From: Alphaproteobacteria bacterium
GTDB taxonomy: Bacteria; Pseudomonadota; Alphaproteobacteria; Micropepsales; Micropepsaceae
Reading direction: 5' to 3'
Assembly (NCBI GenBank): GCA_021325375.1
Contig: JAJPHG010000025.1
Location: 1-64,000, forward strand
Length of the DNA stretch: 64,000 nucleotides
Under the pieces are notes generated by a model. That model made no database searches. It saw only the letters and a program-made list of their open reading frames with translations, and had not been told where the DNA came from. Positions 47,862 through 56,921 of the stretch are shown here, piece after piece. The number at the start of each line of letters is the position of its first letter. Position 1 is the stretch's first letter. Position numbers and translations under genes: made by a program.

Positions 47862-48752
47862 TCAGCGTGACTCAGCTATCGAGAGCGGCGGCGATCCGGC
47901 TCGCGCCCAAGGTTCCGAGAGCAGGTCCGGTAACGGCTTCGAGAGCGCCTTTCCGTCCGCCGACTTGAACAGGAAAGCAGGACTGCTGCCTCCCCCGAGC
48001 TTGGCGACGATCTCCGAACAGCGGGCGGCGCCCGTGGTGAGGGTGAGCACGAGCAGGTTGGGTACGCCCCAATGGGTCTTGTGGACCTGTCGGGCGATGA
48101 TCTCGTTATAGGCGGCGAGCTTCCCTAGGTATGAGGTCTGCTTCGGATTGGTTCTCGCTATCGGCATGGTGCCCCGATCCGTCTCAATGGCGAAGAACCG
48201 ATATGCCTTGGCCTCACCATCGCGGTACTCGATCCCGAACACGCCATCGGGCACCAGATAGCCGCCCGAGGGCACGGGAAGCCGGAAGGACGTAGTGGAG
48301 GTTCGCAGAGCTTCGGGCGCACGCGCCAGTATCTCGGGCCACGCGATGAACCGCAGGCGTTCGTCGGCGCGCACAGCAAACTCGATGCTCGCCAGCGTCT
48401 CGCAGGCCATGAGCGCATGGAGGAACTGCCGGTGCGCGGATGCTGCCACCTGCCGCCCGTCCTCATCCAAGCCACTTCCGCACGCGCGGAGCGCCCGTAT
48501 GGAGCCCCTGCCGCTCTCGTAGACCACGGGCATGCACCGGGCATCCGCGAACGCCCATTGTTGTTGTGGTCGGCCCAGGTAGCCCTCATGGAACAGATCG
48601 CCCAACCGCTCCTTGAAGCGCGTCTCAGATGCGCCACCCACGAATGCGTAGAGGTACGTCGAGCGGAGGTAGCGGTAGCGGGTGAGGAGTCTGAATAGCT
48701 CGATGTCGCGCGGCGATAGCTCGATGCGCCGTCCGGTCTTTGTGCGGTTCAT
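47862..48752 (-). CDS. Replication-relaxation family protein
   Basis: About 296 residues. The N-terminus has a winged-helix-like segment (IELSPRDIELFRLLTRYRYL RSTYLYAFVGG) and the middle a restriction-endonuclease-like core (YLVPDGVFGIEYRDGEAKAY RFFAIETDRGT). This arrangement matches the Replic_Relax family (PF13814), found on plasmids and integrated elements and thought to act in relaxation or replication initiation. It faces the tRNA-Lys gene. The start at 48752 (MNRTKTGRR) is uncertain; the frame continues to 48827. Confidence 0.72.
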   Translation of the reverse strand: MNRTKTGRRIELSPRDIELFRLLTRYRYLRSTYLYAFVGGASETRFKERLGDLFHEGYLGRPQQQWAFADARCMPVVYESGRGSIRALRACGSGLDEDGRQVAASAHRQFLHALMACETLASIEFAVRADERLRFIAWPEILARAPEALRTSTTSFRLPVPSGGYLVPDGVFGIEYRDGEAKAYRFFAIETDRGTMPIARTNPKQTSYLGKLAAYNEIIARQVHKTHWGVPNLLVLTLTTGAARCSEIVAKLGGGSSPAFLFKSADGKALSKPLPDLLSEPWARAGSPPLSIAESR

Positions 48753-48966
48753 TCGTGATCGCCGCTGTCTCATACGACGCCGGTAGCACCAGCGCCGCCC
48801 CACCAAAACGCGCAGCATGTTCCGCAATGTTCAGGTGCGCACCTCCGAGAGACGCCAAGTTCTTTGATCACATCTGCAGCGATCCGCATTCCGCCCTGCA
48901 CAGCGATGTTGAGAAGCGCGCCGCAGCGCGCTATGGTTGTTTCTCCCAATGGGCCCGAAACCCCTT

Positions 48967-48996
48967 GGAGCATCGCGATGCTCCTCTCACGAGGAG
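48967..48996 (+). promoter_or_regulatory. Two mutually exclusive hairpins over the alpA ribosome-binding site
   Basis: The perfect palindrome ggagcatc-gc-gatgctcc (48967-48984) shares its last four bases with a second hairpin, ctcctc-tcac-gaggag (48981-48996). The second hairpin's 3' arm is the ribosome-binding site of the AlpA-like gene (ATG 49004). Only one can form at a time, so the RNA could hide or expose the site. Confidence 0.5.
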
Positions 48997-49003
48997 ATAT
49001 GCG

Positions 49004-49204
49004 ATGCGCATACTGTCGAAGCGTCAGCTCAAGGAGTTGGTTCTGTACTCCCCGCAACATGTAGCCCGCCTTGAGGCGGCTGGAGCGTTCCCCAAGCGGA
49101 TACAGCTCGGCCAATGCAGGGTGGGATGGATCGAGCAGGAAGTGCTGGATTGGCTTCAAGAGCGGATCAAGCGCCGCGATCAGGTGGCTACAAACTCCCG
49201 ATGA
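49004..49204 (+). CDS. AlpA-like excisionase/transcription regulator
   Basis: A 66-residue MerR-like winged HTH protein: RILSKRQLKELVLYSPQHVA RLEAAGAFPKRIQLGQCRVG WIEQEVLDWLQERI. This matches the AlpA family, which controls integrase genes or acts as an excisionase in integrated elements. gaggag lies 7 bases before the ATG but can be trapped in a hairpin. A strong terminator follows, so it is a single-gene transcript. Confidence 0.88.
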   Translation: MRILSKRQLKELVLYSPQHVARLEAAGAFPKRIQLGQCRVGWIEQEVLDWLQERIKRRDQVATNSR

Positions 49205-49212
49205 AGGAGTTT

Positions 49213-49246
49213 TGGGGCGGGGCTTCGCGGCCCCGCCCTCTTTTTG
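49213..49246 (+). terminator. Rho-independent terminator after the AlpA-like gene
   Basis: The GC-rich stem ggcggggc/gccccgcc with a small loop (ttcgcg) is followed by ctcttttt. It is placed 9 bases after the AlpA-like stop. Confidence 0.88.
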
Positions 49247-49357
49247 TGACTGCCTTTCAGCATCCTCGAATGTGAATGGGCGGTGAAACCGGCTCGCGAG
49301 AGCGCGCGCTTGATTGGTTTGAAACTTGCGCGAAGGTCAGATTGCTATACTTGCGAC

Positions 49358-49930
49358 ATGTGGAAGGTCTGGCCGCTCGCGCTCATTGTACTCGCTATTA
49401 TTGCCGCGTTTGCGGCGGTGGCCTTGTTGCGCGCGCCCGCAACGCCTTCTACGGATCAGGCCGCATGGAAGACCTATACGGACCCTGACACAGGATTTTC
49501 GATAAGCTATCCGTCGCAATACGCGGTCCAAGGCTCCACGGTTGCAAGCGGTACGCCGTGGGGTTCGCGCACGCTGCTTTCGATCTACGATCCTTCCAAC
49601 ACATCAAGAGGCGAGTTTGATATCGGGCCCGCGAGCGTAGTGCTGGTAAAGCAGCCTGTCGGCGCCAACGATGCGATCTATCACACCATAGCGGACTACC
49701 AATCGAGCGGCGCAGCTGCCGTGGGCGTGCAAGGTGTGGCAGACCCGAGCGGGAGACTGATATCCGTGAACGGTATGCAGGCGCTCTACTATCGTTTTCC
49801 CGCGGGCGACGCGACGGACGCGCCCGTGGACGAATATGTCTTCATACATGATGACCTGATTTATCGGGTCGCGCTAAACGCCGACGATCAGAGCGAACAA
49901 GGAATGCTCACAAGCATAAAATGGCGCTAA
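49358..49930 (+). CDS. Hypothetical membrane-anchored protein
   Basis: This 190-residue protein has one N-terminal membrane segment (WPLALIVLAIIAAFAAVALL). The extracytoplasmic part begins with TYTDPDTGFSISYPSQYAV, a pattern common in PsbP-like or lipid-transfer-like domains of secreted bacterial proteins. No catalytic motif is visible. I chose ATG 49358, which places the membrane segment at the N-terminus; the frame extends to 49283. It is convergent with the M23 peptidase gene. Confidence 0.6.
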   Translation: MWKVWPLALIVLAIIAAFAAVALLRAPATPSTDQAAWKTYTDPDTGFSISYPSQYAVQGSTVASGTPWGSRTLLSIYDPSNTSRGEFDIGPASVVLVKQPVGANDAIYHTIADYQSSGAAAVGVQGVADPSGRLISVNGMQALYYRFPAGDATDAPVDEYVFIHDDLIYRVALNADDQSEQGMLTSIKWR

Positions 49931-49934
49931 CGCG

Positions 49935-50768
49935 CTACTGCCAAAGGTTCGCGGGCGCAACATATGGGGCGCTATAGAGCGGATCGGTCCCGCCGCCAAC
50001 CCAGCCGTAGGGATCAACGATGGGATATACCTCCGCGCCGATCTTAGGCCCGATATGACGCACCTCGAAGTGAAGATGAGGGCCGAATGTACAGCCGGGG
50101 CCGCATCTGCCGCCGACCGTCCCCACCTGCTGACCCACGGTGATCGTCTGGCCGGGTGACACCGGGATGTGAGTGTCCATGTGGAGGTACTGATAGAAGT
50201 AGCCGTTGCCGGCATTCACGGCGAGCGCACCCCAATCGTCGCAACTTCCCGCGCCCAAGTTAGCGGTATAGCAAATCGTGCTGATCACCGTTCCCGTCGC
50301 GGCGGCGTAGACGGGGGTGCCAAGTGACGCCTTGTAGTCATATCCAGGATGCTCGTCATAAGACGCATAATTCGCTGGGCAACCGAACGTATTGGTCAGG
50401 CGCTGGGTTCGGTCCCAATCGGGATGGATATAGATATTGCCGCCGACGCATCGAAAATCGCTATAGAGCCGTGGCTGGCTGGCCTTCTCGCCATTGAACG
50501 CTTCCACGATGCCGTCGCCTCCTGTAGCCGAGGTCTGCGTGACGCCATACGGGTAATAGTTCGAGCTGGGGTTCAGAAACATGGAATGATCGAGGATCGA
50601 GTTCATGGAGTTCGCGGTATAAGCCCCGTGAATGGTGTAGTTGATCGAACTTGCGGGACAGGGGGTGCCAGGATCGGAACACCGAAGAGGAAACTGCAAG
50701 AATCCGGCCTGCGCGCCGAACGCGCAGCACGAGGCGAGCAGAGCGCCCGCAAGGACGCGCATATTCAT
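49935..50768 (-). CDS. Secreted M23-family peptidase
   Basis: The 277-residue protein has a signal peptide (MNMRVLAGALLASCCAFGAQA). The LytM/M23 domain at about residues 140-250 has the zinc ligands in HPGYDYKASLGTPVYAAATG, YQYLHMD and GPHLHFEVRH. It probably cuts peptidoglycan cross-links. Inside a mobile element it may open the wall for DNA transfer. ATG 50768 is preceded by ggagg. Confidence 0.87.
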   Translation of the reverse strand: MNMRVLAGALLASCCAFGAQAGFLQFPLRCSDPGTPCPASSINYTIHGAYTANSMNSILDHSMFLNPSSNYYPYGVTQTSATGGDGIVEAFNGEKASQPRLYSDFRCVGGNIYIHPDWDRTQRLTNTFGCPANYASYDEHPGYDYKASLGTPVYAAATGTVISTICYTANLGAGSCDDWGALAVNAGNGYFYQYLHMDTHIPVSPGQTITVGQQVGTVGGRCGPGCTFGPHLHFEVRHIGPKIGAEVYPIVDPYGWVGGGTDPLYSAPYVAPANLWQ

Positions 50769-51064
50769 GATGTCCTCCGTCCTGAATGAGGTCGCGAGAG
50801 GCACCAATGAAGCTCTCTCGATCGCTGACCGTACAGAGCATCAACGGCAGGATGGTCAGTTGGTTGCAGTAGCGCCAAATAATATTAACGATTGCGCGCC
50901 GAAGCAGGCGCTCCAGCCGGATATAGGTGGGGATACGGAGGGGGATACGGTATCGCTCCTTCGCCTTCAATTCGCTATCGCATTAGGTGCTCGTACCGCG
51001 CCATGACCGCACTCGGCCCATCAGTCTCGTGCCCGACTTGATAGAGATTTTTTCTCATTTCTCA

Positions 51065-53119
51065 TTACCACTCGCTACTCGGCGCCGTCGGATCGTGTCC
51101 TTCCTCCCGCCCCGCACCGCCTCCGGCGATGTTTTCTTCTTCTTGTGCCGAGCCCTCCGCAGAGCGGCCTATGGGAGGCAAACTAACCCTCTCGGCATTC
51201 AATAATCGAAGCCGTTCAAAGTCCGTCCTCGAAAGCTCTGCTTCCTGTCTCAGCGCCCCAATCCGCACCGGAATAGACACCGCCTGCGGCGTCACGTTGC
51301 GGATGTGCGATGCGAAGTGAAGGCGCGGCTGCGAGAGGATGAACTCGGCCGTCGTCCGCATGTCGGGCGCGAGCGCCCGCGCGTCCTGCATCGAAACGCC
51401 CGAAACCATCTTGATCGAGGTGTTCGCCGCCAAGGACGCCCGCAGCGAAGACGTGCATTGGTCGAGGAACTGGTGCGCGAAGACGCACCCCACCTTGTAC
51501 TTTCGTGCTTCAGTCAGAAGATCATCTATGTTGCTGTCGAAGTACGACGCGGCTTCGTCCACGATGAGGAAGGCCGGGCGGCGTTCATGCTCCGGTATGG
51601 CTGCTCGCTCCAAAACCGCTTGGAGCACAAGCGATATGAATATCCGTCCGAAATGCGAGGACGCGCCCTTGAGGAAGTCCTTGGCGGTGTCTACCAGGAT
51701 GATCGAGCCCCGGTTCATCTCCTCGAACAGGTCGATGCGCGTCTCGGAGCTGGTGAAGAGCCGGGCAATAGCCGGGTTCTCGATGATGGCCTGGAGGCGG
51801 TAGCGGATCTGCTCCTTGGTCTGGACGAAGGTTTTCCCGCTAAAATCCTTCTCGAAGAATGTCCGCTGGATGGGCGGAAGCGACTGGATCGCCGCCTTGT
51901 ACGGCGTCGCGTCCTCCATGAGGGCCATCATGTCGAGGATGGTGGCGTTCCGGCCCATGGTCTCGGGGAGCGCGAGCATGAGCCGTGCCACGAACTTGAA
52001 GAACACGCCCTGCTTGGCCGTGAGGTCCGCGCCTAAGAGGCCCGTAAAGAGGTAGTCGAAGGTCTGGATCACGCCAGCGGTGACCTGCTCCTTGGTGAGG
52101 TCGTCGTAGCTGCCGAGGCGAGAGCGGTTCACGTCGAAGATATTGAGCGCGGGTGGACGCTGGATGTCTTTCGGGGTGATGAGGAGGAAGCGGTCCCGGA
52201 ATTCCCCATGATCCGGGTGGAATCGGTCCAAATGCGAGAGCTTGTTGATGAGGTCGCCCTGGCTGTCCACGATGATAAGGCTCGGGCAGTCCGGCGAATC
52301 GAAATCGTGGGCGATGAGGTTCTCAAGCAGCGTCGTCTTGCCCGCGCCCGTCCCGCCCACGATGTGCATGTGGCTGAAGCGGTCTTCATGGGTCAGCTTC
52401 AAGGGCACCGGCGCGAGAAACAGCTTCTGAAAGGGCGTGCCGGCAAGGTATTCGCCCACGAGCTTGTCCAGCGGCAGGTCGCTGTCCACGGGATACTTGT
52501 ACGGCTTCTTGCGGGGCTGGCCCGGCACGATGCCCGAGGCGTCGCAGACGTTGCGGTTGAGCTGCGAGGTAACGTCCAGGAAGAGCCCGCGATCCAGGTA
52601 CTGCGCCTCGCCCAGGGTGACGAGAAGCTGAGTGATGAGGGTCTTCGGGTCGGGGAGCGCGTAGACGAGCGGGACGGTGAAGGGCGAGGGGCCTTCCGCC
52701 TGGGGCAACACGTCGGCAAGCGCGCAGAAATTGCGCACGAGGCACTCATGCAAGAGCCGCAGCACGGTGTCCTGGTTGGCGAAGAAATACTCCTTGTGCC
52801 GGAGGAAGTTGCGGTATTCCGCGAACTCGGCAAGCGACATGCGCTCCAGGTCCGGCGGCGGCAGATCGAAGATGTACCGCTCGCCACGCAGGAGGGCATT
52901 GAGCGCCTCCCAGAACGAAGGCTTCAGCGCTTCCGGAACCTTCCACAGGAAGCGATCGACCTTGGCGCACTCATCTTCGGGGGAATATCGGAACGCCGCC
53001 TGCCGCGCGCTGAGCGCCGCGTATTGGCCCCTCACCTCCTCAACCTCACGGGCGCGCTCGTTGGTGAACCAGCGCGCGAAGGGCTTGTACGTCGTGGGCC
53101 TGCCGCGCCAGTCCATCAT
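51065..53119 (-). CDS. VirD4/TraG-like DNA-transfer ATPase
   Basis: The 684-residue P-loop ATPase has Walker A in MHIVGGTGAGKTTLLENLIA, SLIIVDSQGDLI, and a later Walker-B-like FLIVDEAASYFDSNIDD, followed by VGCVFAHQFLDQCTSSLRAS as in TraD/TraM-recognition proteins. These pump DNA or couple substrate to a transfer channel. There is no obvious N-terminal membrane anchor, and the partner encoded just upstream ends in a membrane helix, which may supply it. Its ATG overlaps the partner's stop in ATGA. Confidence 0.85.
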   Translation of the reverse strand: MMDWRGRPTTYKPFARWFTNERAREVEEVRGQYAALSARQAAFRYSPEDECAKVDRFLWKVPEALKPSFWEALNALLRGERYIFDLPPPDLERMSLAEFAEYRNFLRHKEYFFANQDTVLRLLHECLVRNFCALADVLPQAEGPSPFTVPLVYALPDPKTLITQLLVTLGEAQYLDRGLFLDVTSQLNRNVCDASGIVPGQPRKKPYKYPVDSDLPLDKLVGEYLAGTPFQKLFLAPVPLKLTHEDRFSHMHIVGGTGAGKTTLLENLIAHDFDSPDCPSLIIVDSQGDLINKLSHLDRFHPDHGEFRDRFLLITPKDIQRPPALNIFDVNRSRLGSYDDLTKEQVTAGVIQTFDYLFTGLLGADLTAKQGVFFKFVARLMLALPETMGRNATILDMMALMEDATPYKAAIQSLPPIQRTFFEKDFSGKTFVQTKEQIRYRLQAIIENPAIARLFTSSETRIDLFEEMNRGSIILVDTAKDFLKGASSHFGRIFISLVLQAVLERAAIPEHERRPAFLIVDEAASYFDSNIDDLLTEARKYKVGCVFAHQFLDQCTSSLRASLAANTSIKMVSGVSMQDARALAPDMRTTAEFILSQPRLHFASHIRNVTPQAVSIPVRIGALRQEAELSRTDFERLRLLNAERVSLPPIGRSAEGSAQEEENIAGGGAGREEGHDPTAPSSEW

Positions 53120-53838
53120 CTCATGTGCCCCGCAAGAGCAACGAAGAACACGAACCCGACGCTGGCGATGATGAACTTCACCGGCAGCGGCGCGTCCCGC
53201 CACAGCCTCCCCATGCTCGCGAAGAACGCATCCACTTTCTCGCTCATCAAAGAAGGGTAAGCGCCCTGCGCCGGTCCATCGTACGCATTCGCATACGAAG
53301 CGAACTCGGGAGACGCGGCGAACGGGGCTGTGGCTTCCGCTTCGGGAAACGGAGCTTGTGACGGGAGAGCAAGCGCAGGCTGGTCCGGAGAGGTGATGAC
53401 CGTCGGGGTCTTGTCCGTGAAGTCGAGGAGGACGGCGCGGCCGTCGAAGGTGGCGGCGGTGTCGAGATAGGTGCGCAGGTTCTGGCAGGCGATGATGAGG
53501 GCGTTTTCGGCCTCAAGGAGCTCGTCAAGCGTCTTGCACTCGATGTGCTGGCCGCGCTGGAGCCCGTTGATTGAGATATTGAGATGGAGCGCGGCGAGCG
53601 CGAGGGAGCCGATACCACGCGTAATGCTCGCGGTCGTGCCGATGATGTGATCGATCTTCGCATTGATGAGGTGCCGCTGCGACGCTTCGCTGCTGTAGAT
53701 GACCTGCCCGCCGAGCTTGTACCGATTGACGTTGGCCTGTTCCTCAGGCGTGAGATGCACCCTCGCGTCGAGGCAGAAGACCACCGCCTTCGACACGATG
53801 CCGCTGTCCCGCTGCGAGCGGACCAACTTAAGCTGCAT
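53116..53838 (-). CDS. Tail-anchored partner of the transfer ATPase
   Basis: This 240-residue protein has no recognised family. The N-terminal half is mixed alpha/beta with a helical part (LDELLEAENALIIACQNLRT YLDTAATF), then an Ala/Pro-rich linker, and finally one membrane segment near the C-terminus (VKFIIASVGFVFFVALAGHM). The 4-base overlap with the ATPase gene suggests a fixed complex. A membrane-anchoring or substrate-presenting role is inferred from context only. Confidence 0.6.
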   Translation of the reverse strand: MQLKLVRSQRDSGIVSKAVVFCLDARVHLTPEEQANVNRYKLGGQVIYSSEASQRHLINAKIDHIIGTTASITRGIGSLALAALHLNISINGLQRGQHIECKTLDELLEAENALIIACQNLRTYLDTAATFDGRAVLLDFTDKTPTVITSPDQPALALPSQAPFPEAEATAPFAASPEFASYANAYDGPAQGAYPSLMSEKVDAFFASMGRLWRDAPLPVKFIIASVGFVFFVALAGHMR

Positions 53839-54014
53839 GATTCCCCCGACCTGACAAAGATACTCTAGGATGCTATGCTTCGGCGATCAATCTGGCCTTG
53901 CAGCGCGTCGGAGGTCAAAGAAAGCTTGCTACTGAACCTATAGCGACATGGGCATGTTGCGCGTTCATCGCGCGATGCACGTTCTCTCAAGTCAGCAAAT
54001 AGTTCAGAGATTTG

Positions 54015-55100
54015 GTGGAAAATGTCTTGGCAAAAAAAGATCTACAGATAGCGATACTCGGGGCAGGGATTTCTGGCCTTACCGTTGGCGTTCGCCTTAT
54101 GGAACGGTCGTGGTCCAATGTAACTATATATTCGGAATATATTGCGGCGGACGGTCTGGAGAGGCGCCCTCTCGTATCGGAAGTGGCTTGTGCGCTATGG
54201 CTGCCGATATGGACCCGACAGAAAGAGGTTGATGACAGCTACCGAGCGCGAGAAGTCTACTGGAGCCGCTATTCGTTTAACAAATTTAAAGAGCTCGACT
54301 GCAGCTGCGGAATTGAGCTTGTTCATCACCGAGAGTTTTATACGGAAGCGGAAGTGGAAGGCGGGTTGGCAATTCCGAGCGAGCTTTCGAATATGCTTCC
54401 TGGATTTGTTGGGCAGCCTGTAGCTAGTCCACCACCGATGCCAAACGATATGCCAGCACTTACTTATGAACAGTCCTTTGAAACGTATGTCGTTGCGATG
54501 CCAGTTTATTTGTCATGGCTTGTTCACAGGTTTCGAGAACTGGGTGGAAAATTTGGATCCGGCATAATATTTCGATCTCTGGATGACGTTCGTCGAATTG
54601 ATGCAAAGCTCTATGTAAACGCTTTGGGTCTCGCCGGGGGGCACATATTCGGCGATGCTACCATGGTCGGCGTTAAGGGGCAGGTTGTGTTGTGCCCTCC
54701 TGATCCAAACATCTGTTGTTCCGTTGGCGTCGGTGAATATTGCCTTATACCTCGCCGTGATGCCCTTGTTCTCGGGTCGCTGCTACAGCGCACATTTACG
54801 GACAGCAATCCCACTCAGGAAAACATCGACTTAATCTTGCGGGTAGTCCGACCATGGATCGCGTCCGGTCTGTTTCACCGACGCAATTCCACATCCGCCG
54901 GCAAGGGACTCAAAACGCCTTCGGCAAGAGCCTCGTCTGCGGGGTTACGTCCATTTCGACCATCAGGAATTCGTGTTGAGTTGGAGCAATTCGACCGCTT
55001 TTGTGTCGTCCACAACTACGGTCACGGCGGCGCAGGTGTCTCGCTTTCTTGGGGCTGCGCAGAAACGGTTGTCGACCTACTCAATGAGTTCGACAAATAG
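54015..55100 (+). CDS. D-amino-acid-oxidase-like flavoprotein
   Basis: This 361-residue protein is AT-richer than the core genes. The FAD motif IAILGAGISGLTVGVRLMER is at the N-terminus and the DAO C-terminal signature VVHNYGHGGAGVSLSWGCA at the end; GLRPFRPSGIRVELEQ also fits DAO enzymes. It should oxidise an amine or D-amino acid with release of H2O2. The start is doubtful: GTG 54015 is preferred over TTG 54012. It is the first gene of the island's cargo cluster. Confidence 0.82.
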   Translation: MENVLAKKDLQIAILGAGISGLTVGVRLMERSWSNVTIYSEYIAADGLERRPLVSEVACALWLPIWTRQKEVDDSYRAREVYWSRYSFNKFKELDCSCGIELVHHREFYTEAEVEGGLAIPSELSNMLPGFVGQPVASPPPMPNDMPALTYEQSFETYVVAMPVYLSWLVHRFRELGGKFGSGIIFRSLDDVRRIDAKLYVNALGLAGGHIFGDATMVGVKGQVVLCPPDPNICCSVGVGEYCLIPRRDALVLGSLLQRTFTDSNPTQENIDLILRVVRPWIASGLFHRRNSTSAGKGLKTPSARASSAGLRPFRPSGIRVELEQFDRFCVVHNYGHGGAGVSLSWGCAETVVDLLNEFDK

Positions 55101-55219
55101 TCTTTGGTTTTCAATGCGATAACTATCCTCCCCGAAAGACTACGACCGGAATCTACGCCACTTCTTGAACTATTGCTTCGCCGACTATATCTATTTAGCG
55201 CCGCAACCTGGGGTGCGAC

Positions 55220-55912
55220 ATGAGCATTTCGACTCCTATAGTTGAAAGGACTGTAGCCACTGAGTCCGAACCTGCCAACGATTTGTTGATCCCCGACGCC
55301 TGCCCTTCGCAAGATAATTGGCTTCGGCTGATCTACGAGTTGGCTTGGACACAGTATTCTCACGAGGATGAGCTACGTCACAACAAGAATACGCTCTACA
55401 TAACCATTCAAACCGCGCTGTTCGCTCTACTTCCTGCAACGGTCGCGTTCTCGTTAGGGTCCGCCAACAAAGGGCTTTCGGAAGTAGCTCCATACGTCCT
55501 CGGTATCCTCTTCATAGGTACTGCCATTCTTGGGCACATTGTAAATCGATATTGGGAAAACGTCGTTCGTTCAGGCAGAAGCTGGCTATATCTGAGATAC
55601 GCGACCGCACGAGCAATCGAACACCAGCTCGGCCTCTCCGAATTCGGTCTTGCCGGAATGGAGCATCGTTGGGACCAGTATTGCAAAGTTAACAAGCCCA
55701 CCAGTTTGGATGAGCGCTGCTATTTTCCCTTCAAAGAAATTCCGGACTTGCAAGACGTAGGTCTCTATCCAAAGCCCCCAATCGGCGAATCTCACGCCGC
55801 TCTGGGTATCGTTAGAGCGTTGAACTGGATTTGGCTTTTTGTTGGTGCGGCGGGGCTTGTGATGATTTTGGTCCAGACGGGGTTATCCGCGCTCGCGTTC
55901 AGTTTGGTATAG
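55220..55912 (+). CDS. Polytopic membrane protein of unknown function
   Basis: The 230-residue protein has a soluble N-terminus (about 1-55), two close membrane segments (TLYITIQTALFALLPATVAF; VLGILFIGTAILGHIVNRYW), a long soluble loop, and a C-terminal membrane segment (LNWIWLFVGAAGLVMILVQT). The layout recalls small multimeric membrane proteins found beside signalling or defence genes, but I cannot name a family. It lies between the flavoprotein and dehydrogenase genes on the same strand. Confidence 0.62.
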   Translation: MSISTPIVERTVATESEPANDLLIPDACPSQDNWLRLIYELAWTQYSHEDELRHNKNTLYITIQTALFALLPATVAFSLGSANKGLSEVAPYVLGILFIGTAILGHIVNRYWENVVRSGRSWLYLRYATARAIEHQLGLSEFGLAGMEHRWDQYCKVNKPTSLDERCYFPFKEIPDLQDVGLYPKPPIGESHAALGIVRALNWIWLFVGAAGLVMILVQTGLSALAFSLV

Positions 55913-55959
55913 TGACGACTATGCGCTTCTTCCGCAGATCGACAGCTAGGAAAGCCAGC

Positions 55960-56919
55960 ATGACGCTCCCGAAGACCTTGGTCGTAACCGTTCCAGGCAT
56001 GATCGGCGAAGCGGACCTCAAACCTCTAAAGGGATTGAGCGAAGTCGTCTACACGGAAAAACCAAGCGTCACCCAAATCGAGCTTGCTGAGATGTGCAAA
56101 GGGTCTGACTACCTGATGCTCAACTACGATGTGGTGAAAAAGCTAGATGACGGTTTCTATTCCCATCCCAATGTACAGGCGATCAAAGCTATCTCAGTCG
56201 ATATCACGGGAATGGAATGGGCAAATCCGCCGCTCGCAAAGGCCCACAATGTTCTATTGCTGAACGTTCCTCGATATTCAACGGAAAGCGTTGCCGAATC
56301 GACCTTATGCGAAGTTTTGGTCCATTCTCGCAAGATCCACGAAGCATACAAGGACATGATAAAAGGCCAGGAACCGCAATCTCGCAAAGGCATCAACCTG
56401 AAAGGTCGCACTGTCGGCGTGGTTGGGCTTGGAAGTATCGGCGGGCGCGTTGCAGAGATGCTGAATGCGCTGGGAGCAAACGTCATCGCGTGGAATAGAA
56501 CGCCGCGCGATCAAACCGGCGTCACGTTGGTTTCATTGGAGAAGTTATTCGAGTTGTCCGAAGTAATTTGCATTTGCCTGAAAACGGTGACCAGCGGTCC
56601 AACGCCAACAGTCGGGTTCATCGGCGCCGATCTCCTGGCTAGGTGTCGCCCTGGGGTTATAATTGTGAACCTCGCGAGTAGACACCTGGTAGATCACGAA
56701 GCGCTCTTTCCTTTGTTGCGCGATGGACGCATTAGTGGGTATTCGGTAACCCGAAGTCAGAGCACCTTAGCGCTGAAGATCGCGTCGTTGGATTCGGTTA
56801 GCCTACCACCAGCCAATGCTTGGTATTCCGATGAATCGTTACAAGCTCTGAGGTTGATTTGGGTCGGCAATATTGTGTCCGCAATTCAGGGTAAACCTCA
56901 AAATATCTTTGTTGAATAG
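55960..56919 (+). CDS. D-2-hydroxyacid-dehydrogenase-like protein
   Basis: The 319-residue protein has the NAD motif RTVGVVGLGSIGGRVAEMLN, YSTESVAESTLCEVL and NLASRHLVDHEALFPLL. In active enzymes the last catalytic His sits in a T-P-H-N-A-W-type stretch; here it reads LPPANAWYSDES, with Ala in the His place. Catalysis may be altered or lost. ATG 55960 follows aggaaag. The next gene starts 2 bases after its stop. Confidence 0.8.
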   Translation: MTLPKTLVVTVPGMIGEADLKPLKGLSEVVYTEKPSVTQIELAEMCKGSDYLMLNYDVVKKLDDGFYSHPNVQAIKAISVDITGMEWANPPLAKAHNVLLLNVPRYSTESVAESTLCEVLVHSRKIHEAYKDMIKGQEPQSRKGINLKGRTVGVVGLGSIGGRVAEMLNALGANVIAWNRTPRDQTGVTLVSLEKLFELSEVICICLKTVTSGPTPTVGFIGADLLARCRPGVIIVNLASRHLVDHEALFPLLRDGRISGYSVTRSQSTLALKIASLDSVSLPPANAWYSDESLQALRLIWVGNIVSAIQGKPQNIFVE

Positions 56920-56921
56920 CG

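Noticed and set aside
50900..50960. Short tandem-like motif gg(a)tacgg / ggggatacgg
   Set aside because: Only two or three imperfect units; too short and irregular to call a repeat array, and no CRISPR-like spacing anywhere in the window.
53948..54232. A 94-codon frame starting before the flavoprotein
   Set aside because: It overlaps the flavoprotein gene in another frame and has no motif; the flavoprotein FAD motif settles the real frame.
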